Source of the DNA: Sulfurimonadaceae bacterium
GTDB lineage: Bacteria; Campylobacterota; Campylobacteria; Campylobacterales; Sulfurimonadaceae
DNA length: 8,686 bases
Direction: 5' to 3'
NCBI GenBank assembly: GCA_028685945.1
Contig: JAQUCZ010000025.1
Coordinates: 1 to 8,686, forward strand
The translations under genes and the position numbers were made by a program. The number at the start of each line of letters is the position of its first letter. Position 1 is the first letter of the stretch. The notes beneath the pieces are model-generated. The model searched no databases, was not told the origin of the DNA, and saw only the letters and a program-made list of their open reading frames with translations. Positions 1 to 7,349 of the stretch are shown here, piece by piece.

Positions 1-310
1 TTCTTTTTATGAAACCTCGCGCTTCAAGCCTTTTGAGAACTTTTGTCATCCCTCCCGAAGAGAATATGGTCAGGTCGTAGAGCTGGGTGGGAGTGAGCTG
101 CTTGTCGTTGGTATAGAGCGAGGCAAGAACGTCCACTTCCGATTTGAGCAGATCGAATTTCTCTTTAAAGAAGTTTTCCGAATGCGCGAAGATACTTTTT
201 TGTATCACCATAATGGGGAACGTAAGCTCGAAGATAGGCGGCAACATGCCATCTTGCAGTTTGTCGTAAAAGTTGCTGATAAGATGATTGTAAGGGGTGT
301 TTTTTTCCAT
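1..310 (-). CDS. MarR-family transcriptional regulator (C-terminus beyond the window)
   Basis: The frame read on the minus strand from ATG at 310 stays open to the left edge and gives 103 residues beginning MEKNTPYNHLISNFYDKL. Residues 28-66 look like the helical dimerisation part, and residues 72-103 (LTPTQLYDL ... GGMTKVLKRLEARGFIKR) match the winged helix-turn-helix of MarR regulators: a short helix, the recognition helix 'SGGMTKVLKRLE', then 'RGFI' entering the wing. Full MarR proteins are about 140-170 residues, so roughly a third is missing. Proteins of this family usually repress a neighbouring, often divergent, efflux gene and release DNA when they bind a small ligand. Here the gene is divergent from an RND pump operon 94 bp away, so it probably controls that operon and itself. 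No Shine-Dalgarno sequence precedes the ATG; the -10 box ends 7 bp upstream, which suggests a leaderless or nearly leaderless mRNA. TTG at 352 is a less likely earlier start. Confidence 0.85.
   Translation of the reverse strand, partial: MEKNTPYNHLISNFYDKLQDGMLPPIFELTFPIMVIQKSIFAHSENFFKEKFDLLKSEVDVLASLYTNDKQLTPTQLYDLTIFSSGGMTKVLKRLEARGFIKR
244..251 (+). repeat. ACATGCCA element inside the MarR-family gene
   Basis: A single copy followed by T. In the coding (minus) direction it is read within codons GGC ATG T. Confidence 0.6.
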
Positions 311-312
311 AA

Positions 313-327
313 GTGCAATTATAGCAC
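313..327. promoter_or_regulatory. Palindrome over the regulator's -10 box, candidate operator
   Basis: GTGCAATTATAGCAC has matching outer arms GTGC/GCAC and inner AT/AT with one mismatched pair. It contains the MarR-gene -10 box, so a protein bound here would block that promoter. Autoregulation by the MarR protein is inferred from the position. Confidence 0.45.
318..323 (-). promoter_or_regulatory. Extended -10 box (TGCTATAAT) for the MarR-family gene
   Basis: On the minus strand the sequence TGCTATAAT is a consensus extended -10. A start of transcription about 7 bp downstream would fall at about 311, right next to the ATG at 310. The match at -35 is weak (TTCTGG at 341-346), as is common in Campylobacterota. 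Confidence 0.6.
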
Positions 328-335
328 AAAAAATA

Positions 336-349
336 TCTTTCCAGAAAGA
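336..349. promoter_or_regulatory. Second palindrome in the divergent control region
   Basis: TCTTTC-CA-GAAAGA is a perfect inverted repeat with 6-base arms. It lies midway between the two divergent genes, upstream of the pump operon and in the -35 zone of the regulator gene. It is the better-formed of the two candidate operators, but nothing shows which protein binds it. Confidence 0.4.
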
Positions 350-404
350 CAAAATTAAGCCTCTTTTTGATAGCATGTTGCAAAATTTAATCTAAGGAGA
401 GCAT

Positions 405-1637
405 TTGAAGGCTTTTATCCCTCTGCTGTGCTTCCCCCTTTTTCTTTATTCTTATACGCTTGAAGAGCTTGTAGAGGTCTCTCACCAAAATAGAGTGATC
501 GAAGCGGCAACACACGGCGTACATGCCAAAGAAAAGGTGTATGAAAGCACGAAAAGCAGCTATCTTCCTACGATAGAGATAGGCGGAACCTACCAAAACA
601 CTTATGAAGAAACGCCTGCAATGGCTAAAAACTCCCTGCGCGCACAGGCAAGCTTGCGCTACACTATTTACGACGGTGGGAAGCGCGGTGCTTTGTACGA
701 CCAGCTTTTAATGGGTGTCGATGCCCAAAAAGAGAATCTCGAAGCGTTGAAGAATACCATCTCTTTGGACGTGACCCGTTTGTATTTTGAATACCTTTCG
801 CTCAATGCAGACAAAGAAGCGACCCACCAAGAGATTACCCAGCTTCAAGCAGAGCTTGAAAGATTGGAGATGTTTTACAAAACGGGCTCCGTTACGCGCG
901 ATGAAGTAGATAAAATCGATTCGCGTCTTAAAAGTGCCAACGTAGCACTCCATGAGATAGAGCTTGCCATCCAAACCGTGGTGCATACGTTGGAGTATTA
1001 CACGGTGCAAGAGGTCAAAAGTATCGAAGCGGGTTCGTCGCTGCAACTGCCTGAAGTAGATGCAGGCGAGGTGCGCCCCGATATTAAAGCGCTTGAGCTA
1101 GAAGCTCAGTCGGTGATGTACGAAGCGCAAACCAAAAAAAGTGAAAACTACCCTTCGATCTTTTTTGAAAATACTCTCAGCCGTTCCGAATACTATTTTG
1201 ACGACAAGAGTAAAGAGTCCACCTTTTTGGTCGAGACGCAAAATATTGCGACTATTAACGTGGCATGGAACATTCTTGATTTCGGTGCGACGCAAAAAAG
1301 CTACGAAGCAAAACAGTACGAGTATCTGAGCAAAAAAGCGAGTTTGGAGCACGAGAAAAACAAAGCGGAGGTCGATTACCGTTTGGCAAAAAAAGCCTAC
1401 GAGATCGCCAAACTTAAAATAGAAGCGACAAAAGCGACGCTCGATGCAACGCGTGCAACCTATGAGCTTATCAAACTTAAATACCAAAACGGAACCATCG
1501 ACAATGTCGCCTATTTGCAGGCACTCAGCGAAAAGTACGATGCACAACGAGGCTATGAGAGAGCCAAAAACGATCTGGAAGTAAAAAAAGCGGAAGTGCT
1601 TTTTTACGGCGGACAAACTATCAAGGAGTTTTTTTAA
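405..1637 (+). CDS. TolC-family outer-membrane efflux channel
   Basis: The protein has 410 residues. It starts at TTG 405, five bases after GGAG (396-399), with no competing ATG nearby. The N-terminus (KAFIPLLCFPLFLYS) is a short Sec signal peptide with probable cleavage near residue 16-18, followed by YTLEELVEVSHQN, the typical start of the OEP fold. Two OEP-type halves follow at about residues 18-205 and 215-405. Each is rich in long heptad-like helices, with segments such as 'SLRYTIYDGGKRGALYDQ' and 'VAWNILDFGATQKSYEAKQ' that match the beta-strand-to-helix turns of TolC/OprM. The trimer would form the outer-membrane barrel and periplasmic tunnel, the exit duct of the pump encoded downstream. 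No lipobox is present, so it resembles TolC rather than lipidated OprM in that respect. It is the first gene of the operon and abuts the adaptor gene. Confidence 0.93.
   Translation: MKAFIPLLCFPLFLYSYTLEELVEVSHQNRVIEAATHGVHAKEKVYESTKSSYLPTIEIGGTYQNTYEETPAMAKNSLRAQASLRYTIYDGGKRGALYDQLLMGVDAQKENLEALKNTISLDVTRLYFEYLSLNADKEATHQEITQLQAELERLEMFYKTGSVTRDEVDKIDSRLKSANVALHEIELAIQTVVHTLEYYTVQEVKSIEAGSSLQLPEVDAGEVRPDIKALELEAQSVMYEAQTKKSENYPSIFFENTLSRSEYYFDDKSKESTFLVETQNIATINVAWNILDFGATQKSYEAKQYEYLSKKASLEHEKNKAEVDYRLAKKAYEIAKLKIEATKATLDATRATYELIKLKYQNGTIDNVAYLQALSEKYDAQRGYERAKNDLEVKKAEVLFYGGQTIKEFF
521..528 (+). repeat. ACATGCCA element inside the channel gene
   Basis: A single copy preceded by T and followed by A, read as CAT GCC A (His-Ala-Lys). 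Confidence 0.6.
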
Positions 1638-2735
1638 ATGAAACAAGTAATACTATCATTGGCAGTAGCAGGGTTGCTTTTTACGGGATGCTCTCAAGAT
1701 AACGCAACGCAAACACAACAAAGCGCACAAAAACAGATGCCCCCTATGCCTGTTCAAGCGTTTGAAGTTACGTTGGCAAAAGCAACGTTTAGCAAAAGCT
1801 ACGCAGCGCTTTTAAAACCGTTTCAAGAGGTAGAAGTGGTTGCCCGCGTTAACGGCATTTTGGAAAAAGAGAATTTTGTCGAGGGGAGTTACGTAACAAA
1901 AGGGCAGGTGCTTTACGAGATCCAAAAAAACGAATATAAAGCGGCATTAGAAACCGCCGAAGCGGCACAAGTCAAAGCGCAGGCGAATTTCGACAAAACA
2001 TCCAAAGATTTCCAAAGAGCGGAGTATCTGTATAAAAACAAAGCGATCAGCCAACAGCAATACGACGAGCTTTTGTACGCATACGACGATGCCAAAGCAA
2101 CGCTTCAGGGTGCAAAAGCAGCGGTGGATATTGCGCGCATAGAGTACGGTTATACGACTATTACCGCGCCTATCAGCGGGCTTATAGGGATCAGCCAAAG
2201 CGATGAAGGGAGCTACATAGCCACCCAAAATGCGACGCTCACGACCATCACGGCGCTCAATCCCGTATATGCGGAGTTTTCGTTGCCAAACCAAGACGTC
2301 GTGCGCTACCGTTCCCAGATCAAAATAGGAGCAAAGGTTTCTATCGAACAAGGGGGGAAAACCTACCTTGGCGAGGTGGATTATATAGCGCCTAAGCTCG
2401 ATAGCCAAACCGATACTCTTTTGGTGCGCGCCAAATTTGCAAACGCTTCAAAAGAGTTGGTAATCGGTTCGTTCGGACAGATAAAACTTGACGGGTTTAG
2501 CTACGAAAACGTAGCGACCATACCGCAAAACGCACTTTTGAAAACTCCCGATGCGACCTTGGTATACGTCATAAACGAAGATGGATCGCTTGGCATGCGC
2601 CCCGTTGAGATCGCCCATGTTAAAGACGGCAATGCGATTATTTTAGGCGGGCTTCAAGCGGGCGAGAAGATCGTCGTGAGCAACATTGCAAAATTGCGTC
2701 CTAACTCTAAAGTAACGATCATAGGCGGTAACTAA
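1638..2735 (+). CDS. RND efflux periplasmic adaptor (membrane-fusion) lipoprotein, AcrA/MexA type
   Basis: The protein has 365 residues. The ATG follows the channel gene's stop codon directly, and AAGGAG at 1623-1628 lies inside the end of that gene. The N-terminus MKQVILSLAVAGLLFTGC is a lipoprotein signal with Cys18 as the lipidated residue; Phe at -3 is slightly unusual. Domains follow the AcrA order. The first lipoyl half is at about 62-96 (VEVVARVNGILE, then VTKGQVLYEI). An alpha-helical hairpin follows at about 97-165, with the tip near AISQQQYDEL. The second lipoyl half is at about 172-196 (TITAPISGLIG). A beta-barrel starts at ITALNPVYAEF (204-214), and a membrane-proximal domain runs from about 290. 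It would bridge the inner-membrane pump and the TolC-type channel in the periplasm. The substrate cannot be told from the sequence. Confidence 0.94.
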   Translation: MKQVILSLAVAGLLFTGCSQDNATQTQQSAQKQMPPMPVQAFEVTLAKATFSKSYAALLKPFQEVEVVARVNGILEKENFVEGSYVTKGQVLYEIQKNEYKAALETAEAAQVKAQANFDKTSKDFQRAEYLYKNKAISQQQYDELLYAYDDAKATLQGAKAAVDIARIEYGYTTITAPISGLIGISQSDEGSYIATQNATLTTITALNPVYAEFSLPNQDVVRYRSQIKIGAKVSIEQGGKTYLGEVDYIAPKLDSQTDTLLVRAKFANASKELVIGSFGQIKLDGFSYENVATIPQNALLKTPDATLVYVINEDGSLGMRPVEIAHVKDGNAIILGGLQAGEKIVVSNIAKLRPNSKVTIIGGN

Positions 2736-2736
2736 G

Positions 2737-5700
2737 ATGTTTTCCGCATTTTTTATCAAACGACCCGTTTTTTCGGCGGTAGTTTCGATCATTATCGTGC
2801 TTGCAGGTGCGATTTCGATCTTTTCGCTCCCCGTTTCGGAGTATCCGAGGGTTTCTCCGCCGCAGATCGTTGTCTCTACCTCCTACCCGGGTGCTAGTGC
2901 CGAGACGATCTCTAAAACCGTTGCCGCACCCCTAGAGGAGCAGATAAACGGGGCGAAAAACATGATCTACATGAACTCGCTTGCATCCGATAGCGGTACG
3001 TTAAGCGTAAGCGTGTTTTTTGAGATCGGAACCGATCCCGACGATGCAAAAATAGACGTCAACAACAGGGTTCAGGCGGCACTTGCCAAATTGCCCGAAC
3101 AGGTGCGCCGTCAAGGGGTAAAAGTGGATGAGCGATCTCCCGATATGTTGCAGGTAATTATCCTTCATTCTCCCGATCAAAGCCGCGATATCACATTTTT
3201 GTCAAACTACGCTTTGATGAATATCACGGATGATTTAAAACGTGTTAAAGGGGTAGGGGACGTACAGATTTTCGGTGCGAAAGATTATGCGATCCGTATC
3301 TGGATCGACCCGCTTAAACTCAAAAAATACTCCCTGACCGTAAACGACCTTATCGGTGCGGTGCGTGAACAAAACGAGCAATATGCCGCAGGAAAGATAG
3401 CCGCAGAACCCGTATCGGGAAGAGAGATGTTTACCTATACGCTCGAAACCCCTGCGAGGCTGAGCGATCCTTTGGAGTTTTCCAACATCATCGTGCGCTC
3501 CAACCCCGACGGAAGTGCGCTTAAACTTAAAGACGTAGCAACCATAGAGCTCGGTTCTCAAAGTTACGATATGAAAACGAAACTCAACAACTCCCCTGCG
3601 ATCCCGATGGGTATTTTCCTCCAAAGCGGGGCAAACGCCATCGAAACCGCAAAAGAGATACGTAAAGCGATGGAGGGGATCAGCCAAGATTTCGTGGAGG
3701 GGATCGAGTATAAGATCCCTTACGATATTACCGATTTCGTACAGGTTTCGATCAACGAGGTTATTAAAACGTTTATCGAAGCGCTTATTTTGGTTATTTT
3801 GATTATCTACCTCTTTTTGCAAAACTGGAGAGCGACGCTTATCCCTATTTTGGCGGTTCCCGTCTCGATCATCGGAGCGTTTGCAGGGATGTACATGCTA
3901 GGGTTTAGTATCAACCTTTTAACCCTATTCGGGCTTGTGTTGGCAATCGGTATCGTCGTGGATGATGCGATCATCGTAATCGAGAACGTCGAGCGCCATA
4001 TGGCGGAGGGGATGAGCCCGTTTGATGCTTCGATGCAGGCGATGAAAGAGGTCTCCGGCGCACTCGTGGCGATCGTGCTTGTTCTCTCGGCGGTGTTTAT
4101 CACCGTTGCGTTTTTGGGCGGGCTTAGCGGTGAGATGTACAGGCAGTTTGCGGTTACCATCGTTATATCGCTTGCGATCTCGGGATTTGTGGCATTGACC
4201 TTAACGCCGTCGTTATGTGCGCTTATGCTCAAACCCTCACATGCCAAGCCGAAATATTTCTTTAAATGGTTTAACGATTTTTTTGCGTGGGCGACAAAAG
4301 GGTACACCGCGGCGGTACAGCTTACGATCCGTTATGCGTTTTTGAGCGTGCTTTTGTTTGGCGGACTTATCTATATCACCTACGATATGTTTAAAGATTT
4401 GCGTACGGGACTCGTGCCTGCGGAGGATAAAGGGACGATCTTCGTCTTTAGTTACAACCCTCCTGCGGCTTCTCTTAGCCGAACCGATGCGCTCACCCAA
4501 GAGATTTACAATATCGTTGCAAGCGATAAAGAGAACGTCGAAAACGTTATTCAATTTGCGGGGATGGATTTTATGACCTTCTCCCAAAGAACCAACGCGG
4601 CGGCAACGATCGTCAAACTCAGCGATTGGGAAGGAAGAACGCGCGATGATCAGCATGCTCTTTACATCACCTCGGAGCTGAACAAAAAGCTTTTTGCGAC
4701 AAGCGACGGCTTCTCGTTCGGGGTTGTGCCTCCGCCGATCCGCGGTATGGGGATTGCAGGCGGTTTTGAGATGTACGTACAAGATAGAACGGGCGGCGAT
4801 ATCGCCACCCTGCAGCGCTACGTCAACGAGATTATCCAAAAAGCAAACGAGCGTGAGGAGCTAAGTGCGGTACGTACGACGCTCAATGCCAATATCCCTA
4901 AATACCAAGTGTTCGTGGATGTTGACAAAGCAAAATCAAAAGGGGTAACCCTGAATGAAATCTACCAAACGCTTAGTGCGACCTTCGGGGCATTTTACGT
5001 CAACGATTTCAACCTTTTCGGGCGTACGTACAAAGTAAATATGCAAGCGGAGGGAGATTTTAGAAAATCTCCCGACGATTTAGGGAAAATCTACGTGCGC
5101 GGCAACGGCGGCGAGATGTTTCCTTTAAGCTCCTTTGTGCGTCTTGAGCAGAAAGTAGGTGCCGATATCGTCGAGCGCTATAACCTCTTTAGTGCGGCAA
5201 AAGTTTCGGGACAACCGAGTTTGGGATACAGTTCGGGAGATGCTCTTAAGGCGATCGAAGAGGTTGCAAACGAAGTACTCCCCGAGGGGTACACCATTAG
5301 CTGGACGGGAAGTGCGTACCAAGAGAAGCAAATTTCAAGTGCGGGAAGCATGGCGTTTATCTTCGGTATCGTCTTTTTGTACCTCATTTTGGCGGCGCAG
5401 TACGAGCGATGGCTGATGCCTGTTTCGGTGGTGCTTGCGGTTCCTTTTGCGATTTTTGGTGCGGTAGTCGCGACCAATCTAAGAGGGCTTGAAAACGACA
5501 TCTATTTTCAAATCGGGCTTTTGGTGCTCGCAGGCCTTGCGGCGAAAAACGCGATATTAATCGTTGAATTTGCGATGCAAAAACAAGCGCAAGGGCTTAA
5601 ACTCGTCGATGCCGCTTTTGAAGCGGCAAAGATCCGTCTGCGCCCGATTATTATGACCTCGCTGGCATTTACCCTCGGGGTTATCCCCTTGGCGATCAGC

Positions 5701-5841
5701 AGCGGAGCAGGAGCGGCAAGCCGCCACTCCATCGGTACGGGCGTTATCGGCGGGATGCTCGCGGCAACCTTTTTGGCGATCGTGTTTATTCCTCTCTTTT
5801 ACGTGCTTGTTTCAAAGCTCAGAAACAAAGACAAAGCATAA
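2737..5841 (+). CDS. RND-family multidrug/solvent efflux pump, AcrB/MexB (HAE1) type
   Basis: The protein has 1034 residues (AcrB has 1049). It is a proton-driven inner-membrane trimer that captures substrates in the periplasm. It begins MFSAFFIKRPVFSAVVSI, the standard TM1 opening, followed by the first porter loop (SEYPRVSPPQIVVSTSYPGA). The TM4 proton-relay pair is Asp409-Asp410 in GIVVDDAIIVIENVERH, and the TM10 lysine is Lys937 in GLAAKNAILIVEFA; these match Asp407/Asp408 and Lys940 of AcrB. The second porter half contains the flexible loop GMDFMTFSQ (609-617), in the place of the Phe-rich switch loop of AcrB. The C-terminus (SSGAGAASRHSIGTGVIGG, then a last membrane helix) is typical of hydrophobe/amphiphile exporters rather than metal pumps. 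The start lies one base after the adaptor's stop with only a weak GGCGG upstream, so translation is probably coupled. No sign of decay is seen. Confidence 0.96.
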   Translation: MFSAFFIKRPVFSAVVSIIIVLAGAISIFSLPVSEYPRVSPPQIVVSTSYPGASAETISKTVAAPLEEQINGAKNMIYMNSLASDSGTLSVSVFFEIGTDPDDAKIDVNNRVQAALAKLPEQVRRQGVKVDERSPDMLQVIILHSPDQSRDITFLSNYALMNITDDLKRVKGVGDVQIFGAKDYAIRIWIDPLKLKKYSLTVNDLIGAVREQNEQYAAGKIAAEPVSGREMFTYTLETPARLSDPLEFSNIIVRSNPDGSALKLKDVATIELGSQSYDMKTKLNNSPAIPMGIFLQSGANAIETAKEIRKAMEGISQDFVEGIEYKIPYDITDFVQVSINEVIKTFIEALILVILIIYLFLQNWRATLIPILAVPVSIIGAFAGMYMLGFSINLLTLFGLVLAIGIVVDDAIIVIENVERHMAEGMSPFDASMQAMKEVSGALVAIVLVLSAVFITVAFLGGLSGEMYRQFAVTIVISLAISGFVALTLTPSLCALMLKPSHAKPKYFFKWFNDFFAWATKGYTAAVQLTIRYAFLSVLLFGGLIYITYDMFKDLRTGLVPAEDKGTIFVFSYNPPAASLSRTDALTQEIYNIVASDKENVENVIQFAGMDFMTFSQRTNAAATIVKLSDWEGRTRDDQHALYITSELNKKLFATSDGFSFGVVPPPIRGMGIAGGFEMYVQDRTGGDIATLQRYVNEIIQKANEREELSAVRTTLNANIPKYQVFVDVDKAKSKGVTLNEIYQTLSATFGAFYVNDFNLFGRTYKVNMQAEGDFRKSPDDLGKIYVRGNGGEMFPLSSFVRLEQKVGADIVERYNLFSAAKVSGQPSLGYSSGDALKAIEEVANEVLPEGYTISWTGSAYQEKQISSAGSMAFIFGIVFLYLILAAQYERWLMPVSVVLAVPFAIFGAVVATNLRGLENDIYFQIGLLVLAGLAAKNAILIVEFAMQKQAQGLKLVDAAFEAAKIRLRPIIMTSLAFTLGVIPLAISSGAGAASRHSIGTGVIGGMLAATFLAIVFIPLFYVLVSKLRNKDKA
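4239..4246 (+). repeat. ACATGCCA element inside the pump gene
   Basis: A single copy preceded by C and followed by A, read as CAT GCC A (His-Ala-Lys) in the cytoplasmic loop region after the mid-protein membrane helices. Confidence 0.6.
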
Positions 5842-5846
5842 AATTC

Positions 5847-5874
5847 GCACATGCCAAACTCTTTGGCATGGTGC
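5847..5874. terminator. Hairpin after the pump operon, built on an ACATGCCA pair
   Basis: CATGCCAAA (5850-5858) and TTTGGCATG (5862-5870) form a perfect 9-bp stem with a 3-base loop. GCA/TGC (5847-5849, 5872-5874) extends the stem past one bulged G. It starts 5 bases after the pump's stop codon, so it probably ends or stabilises the operon transcript. No clear T-run follows, so it is not a classical intrinsic terminator. The left arm holds a full ACATGCCA; the right arm is TGGCATGG, one base off the complement. Confidence 0.55.
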
Positions 5875-5914
5875 TCTCCTCTTCGTACAACATAACCCCT
5901 AGAATCATTCTTTC

Positions 5915-5943
5915 CCTCGTTCCCAACGTCCTCGTTGGGAATG
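5915..5943 (+). repeat. REP-like hairpin, left copy
   Basis: This 29-base sequence is an exact inverted copy of 6158-6186. It folds on itself: TTCCCAACG and CGTTGGGAA form 9-bp arms around the loop TCCT. I recall closely similar GTTCCCAACG...CGTTGGGAAC repeats as widespread in many bacterial genomes. Confidence 0.85.
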
Positions 5944-6007
5944 TCTACTTGTATTTAAACCTTCTGCTTGCTCACCACACCCGTGCAACATTCATCAAGC
6001 CTTAGCT

Positions 6008-6124
6008 CTAAAAAATGATGTTGACACTTTCGGGACGTGTAAAGAGCGGCATCCAGTGCAACACCGTACATGTAATAAAATGCGGGTGTGTCGGTTCGTA
6101 GACTTTGTAGCGGCGCCTTCCCAT
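6008..6124 (-). pseudogene. REP-associated tyrosine transposase (RAYT, Y1 family), N-terminal remnant
   Basis: From ATG 6124 the minus strand gives 38 residues, MGRRRYKVYEPTHPHF then ITCTVLHWMPLFTRPE, ending at TAG. The pattern RRYxxYxPxxPHFxTCTVxxWxPLFTRPE is the characteristic N-terminus of the RAYT branch of the IS200/IS605 transposases, which are normally about 150-300 residues. A good Shine-Dalgarno (AAGGAG at 6133-6138) remains. The HxH metal-binding motif and the catalytic Tyr are absent. After the stop another frame stays open to TAA at 5955-5957 (ELRLDECC...), which could be the joined C-terminal end of the same gene after an internal out-of-frame deletion; that part is a guess. RAYTs act on REP hairpins such as the pair flanking this one. 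Confidence 0.75.
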
Positions 6125-6150
6125 TTTATAAGCTCCTTACATGGAAGTTT

Positions 6151-6300
6151 TCATATGCATTCCCAACGAGGACGTTGGGAACGAGGAAAAACACTTTCAA
6201 TATTAAATCCTATACCTATAGTAATTTTACCAACACCATCATAATACGGTGCACTTTTATTGCCTTCTATCTTTGTGATTATCTCTTTGATTGTTGCCAT
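6151..6300 (-). pseudogene. GH24 (T4-type) lysozyme, N-terminal fragment cut by the REP sequence
   Basis: The 49-residue frame from ATG 6300 reads MATIKEIITKIEGNKSAPYY followed by DGVGKITIGIGFN. It has the E-(8)-D-(5)-T catalytic pattern of T4-type muramidases: Glu12, Asp21 and Thr27 have the same spacing as Glu11, Asp20 and Thr26 of T4 lysozyme, followed by the family's TIGIG signature. About 36 residues are genuine. From about 6190 the frame runs into the REP copy and stops at 6151. The family needs about 130-170 residues, so the fragment cannot be an active enzyme, and I do not find the missing part in the 40 bases beyond the element. No signal peptide is present. The start overlaps the stop of the LprI-like gene (TAATG), with AAAGGA shortly upstream, so the two were translationally coupled. 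Such enzymes cleave the MurNAc-GlcNAc bond of peptidoglycan. Confidence 0.7.
6158..6186 (-). repeat. REP-like hairpin, right copy
   Basis: This is the exact reverse complement of 5915-5943 with the same 9-bp palindromic arms (loop AGGA on this strand). The lysozyme-like frame reads through it in the minus direction and takes 10 foreign codons from it before a stop. Confidence 0.85.
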
Positions 6301-6689
6301 TATTTCATCCTTTTATTTGGGTATTTACTTTTATAATTTTCTATTTTATAGCAGTCGCTAACTTTATTTTGCATGACTATAGAAAAATCTATAAATATGT
6401 ATTTACACATAAATCTATTATTTTTATCTTCATCATAAAACCATAATATTTCATAGTCATCTGACAAATTTTTGTGTTTATACATTATAGAGTGTGATGT
6501 TACATTTTTAAATATTTGTTCATGGATTTTTAGCTTTTCAGGAAGATTTTCACGGACTACATACTCAAACTCCGAATCATCAACATTGACATACCGACTG
6601 CATTCAGTCAAATTATCATCAGGCATTTGATTGAGCATCGTTACATATTCGTGGCAGACATTTTCAAACCCTTGCTTGTATGGCTCTTT

Positions 6690-6697
6690 TGGCATGT
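6690..6697 (-). repeat. ACATGCCA element inside the C-terminal part of the LprI-like gene
   Basis: Minus orientation, preceded by C and followed by A; read in the codons CAC ATG CCA, a different frame from the copies in the pump and channel genes. Confidence 0.6.
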
Positions 6698-7341
6698 GCT
6701 CAAGCAAGTCAATATTGGGGTTATACCAAGGTCTTTTTCCATCAAAGTTACTGTAATAATCAAAGAACATCCTTTGCCTTTGAACGATGAACTGCTCCTC
6801 TTGCGTAAGTTCCATTGGGAGATTTTGTGCTTTGGCTATTTGGGTATATTTTACATATGTTGCTTTCATAGCAGGGGGAATAGTACGAAAAGATTCATCA
6901 TGTGCTATCTTTTCAGTCGAATATGAGGAGATAAGCATTGTATTGAGAGAGAATCTAAAAAGCCTTAAATACGCTCTTCCTTGCAAGAGATATATCTGTG
7001 CATCATCTGGGGTGATTGATTTAAGTTTTTCGAGTATGTCGATAGCTAAATGAAGATTTTTACCGTGCATTAAATCTTCAGCTGTGTAAATATAATAAAA
7101 AGCATACTCTTTGAGAAAGTGTATGTAAGTTTCATCCATAATATGTTCGGAACTGTTTTGGATAATTTTTTGTGCGCCTACTGCATCGAGCTTTTTTATA
7201 GAGGGGTAAACATTTTTACTTTTTTCATAAAGTACTCTTGCCTCTTGTATTGCTTTTTTGATACTCTCTTTTTGATTGGCTAGAGAAGTGGTGAGTTCTT
7301 CCACTCTTGTTGTATAAGCCTCTTTGATGCAGTTTGTGTCT

Positions 7342-7349
7342 TGGCATGT
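7342..7349 (-). repeat. ACATGCCA element inside the LprI domain
   Basis: Minus orientation, preceded by C and followed by A; read in the codons ACA TGC CAA (Thr-Cys-Gln), a third reading frame. Confidence 0.6.

Larger units (their letters stand above)
5915..6186. mobile_element. REP-bounded relic of a RAYT transposase element
   Basis: A 272-bp unit is bounded by two perfect 29-bp inverted copies of a hairpin-forming sequence and contains the first 38 codons of a REP-associated tyrosine transposase on the minus strand. The arrangement (transposase flanked by inverted palindromic REP-like sequences) is that of RAYT/REPtron units. The body of the transposase, including the HUH motif and catalytic Tyr, is gone, so this is an internally deleted, non-autonomous derivative. 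The right copy lies inside the reading frame of a lysozyme gene, which ends there. Confidence 0.7.

Noticed and set aside
165..383. Minus-strand open frame across the regulator start and control region
   Set aside because: It lies in another frame over the MarR-family gene, has no family features or ribosome binding site, and would cover the promoter.
1098..1646. Long minus-strand frame opposite the channel gene
   Set aside because: It is the antisense shadow of a well-supported gene; Phe/Leu/Cys-rich low-meaning sequence, no start signals.
4237..4839. 200-residue minus-strand frame inside the pump gene
   Set aside because: Antisense shadow of conserved RND sequence, Arg/His-rich, with no domain.
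5915..6186. CRISPR array from repeated palindromic units
   Set aside because: There are only two copies, in inverted rather than direct orientation, with a transposase stub between them.
6056..6336. Two overlapping plus-strand frames across the REP copy
   Set aside because: They are antisense to the transposase stub, the REP hairpin and the lysozyme fragment, which have clear family matches on the minus strand.
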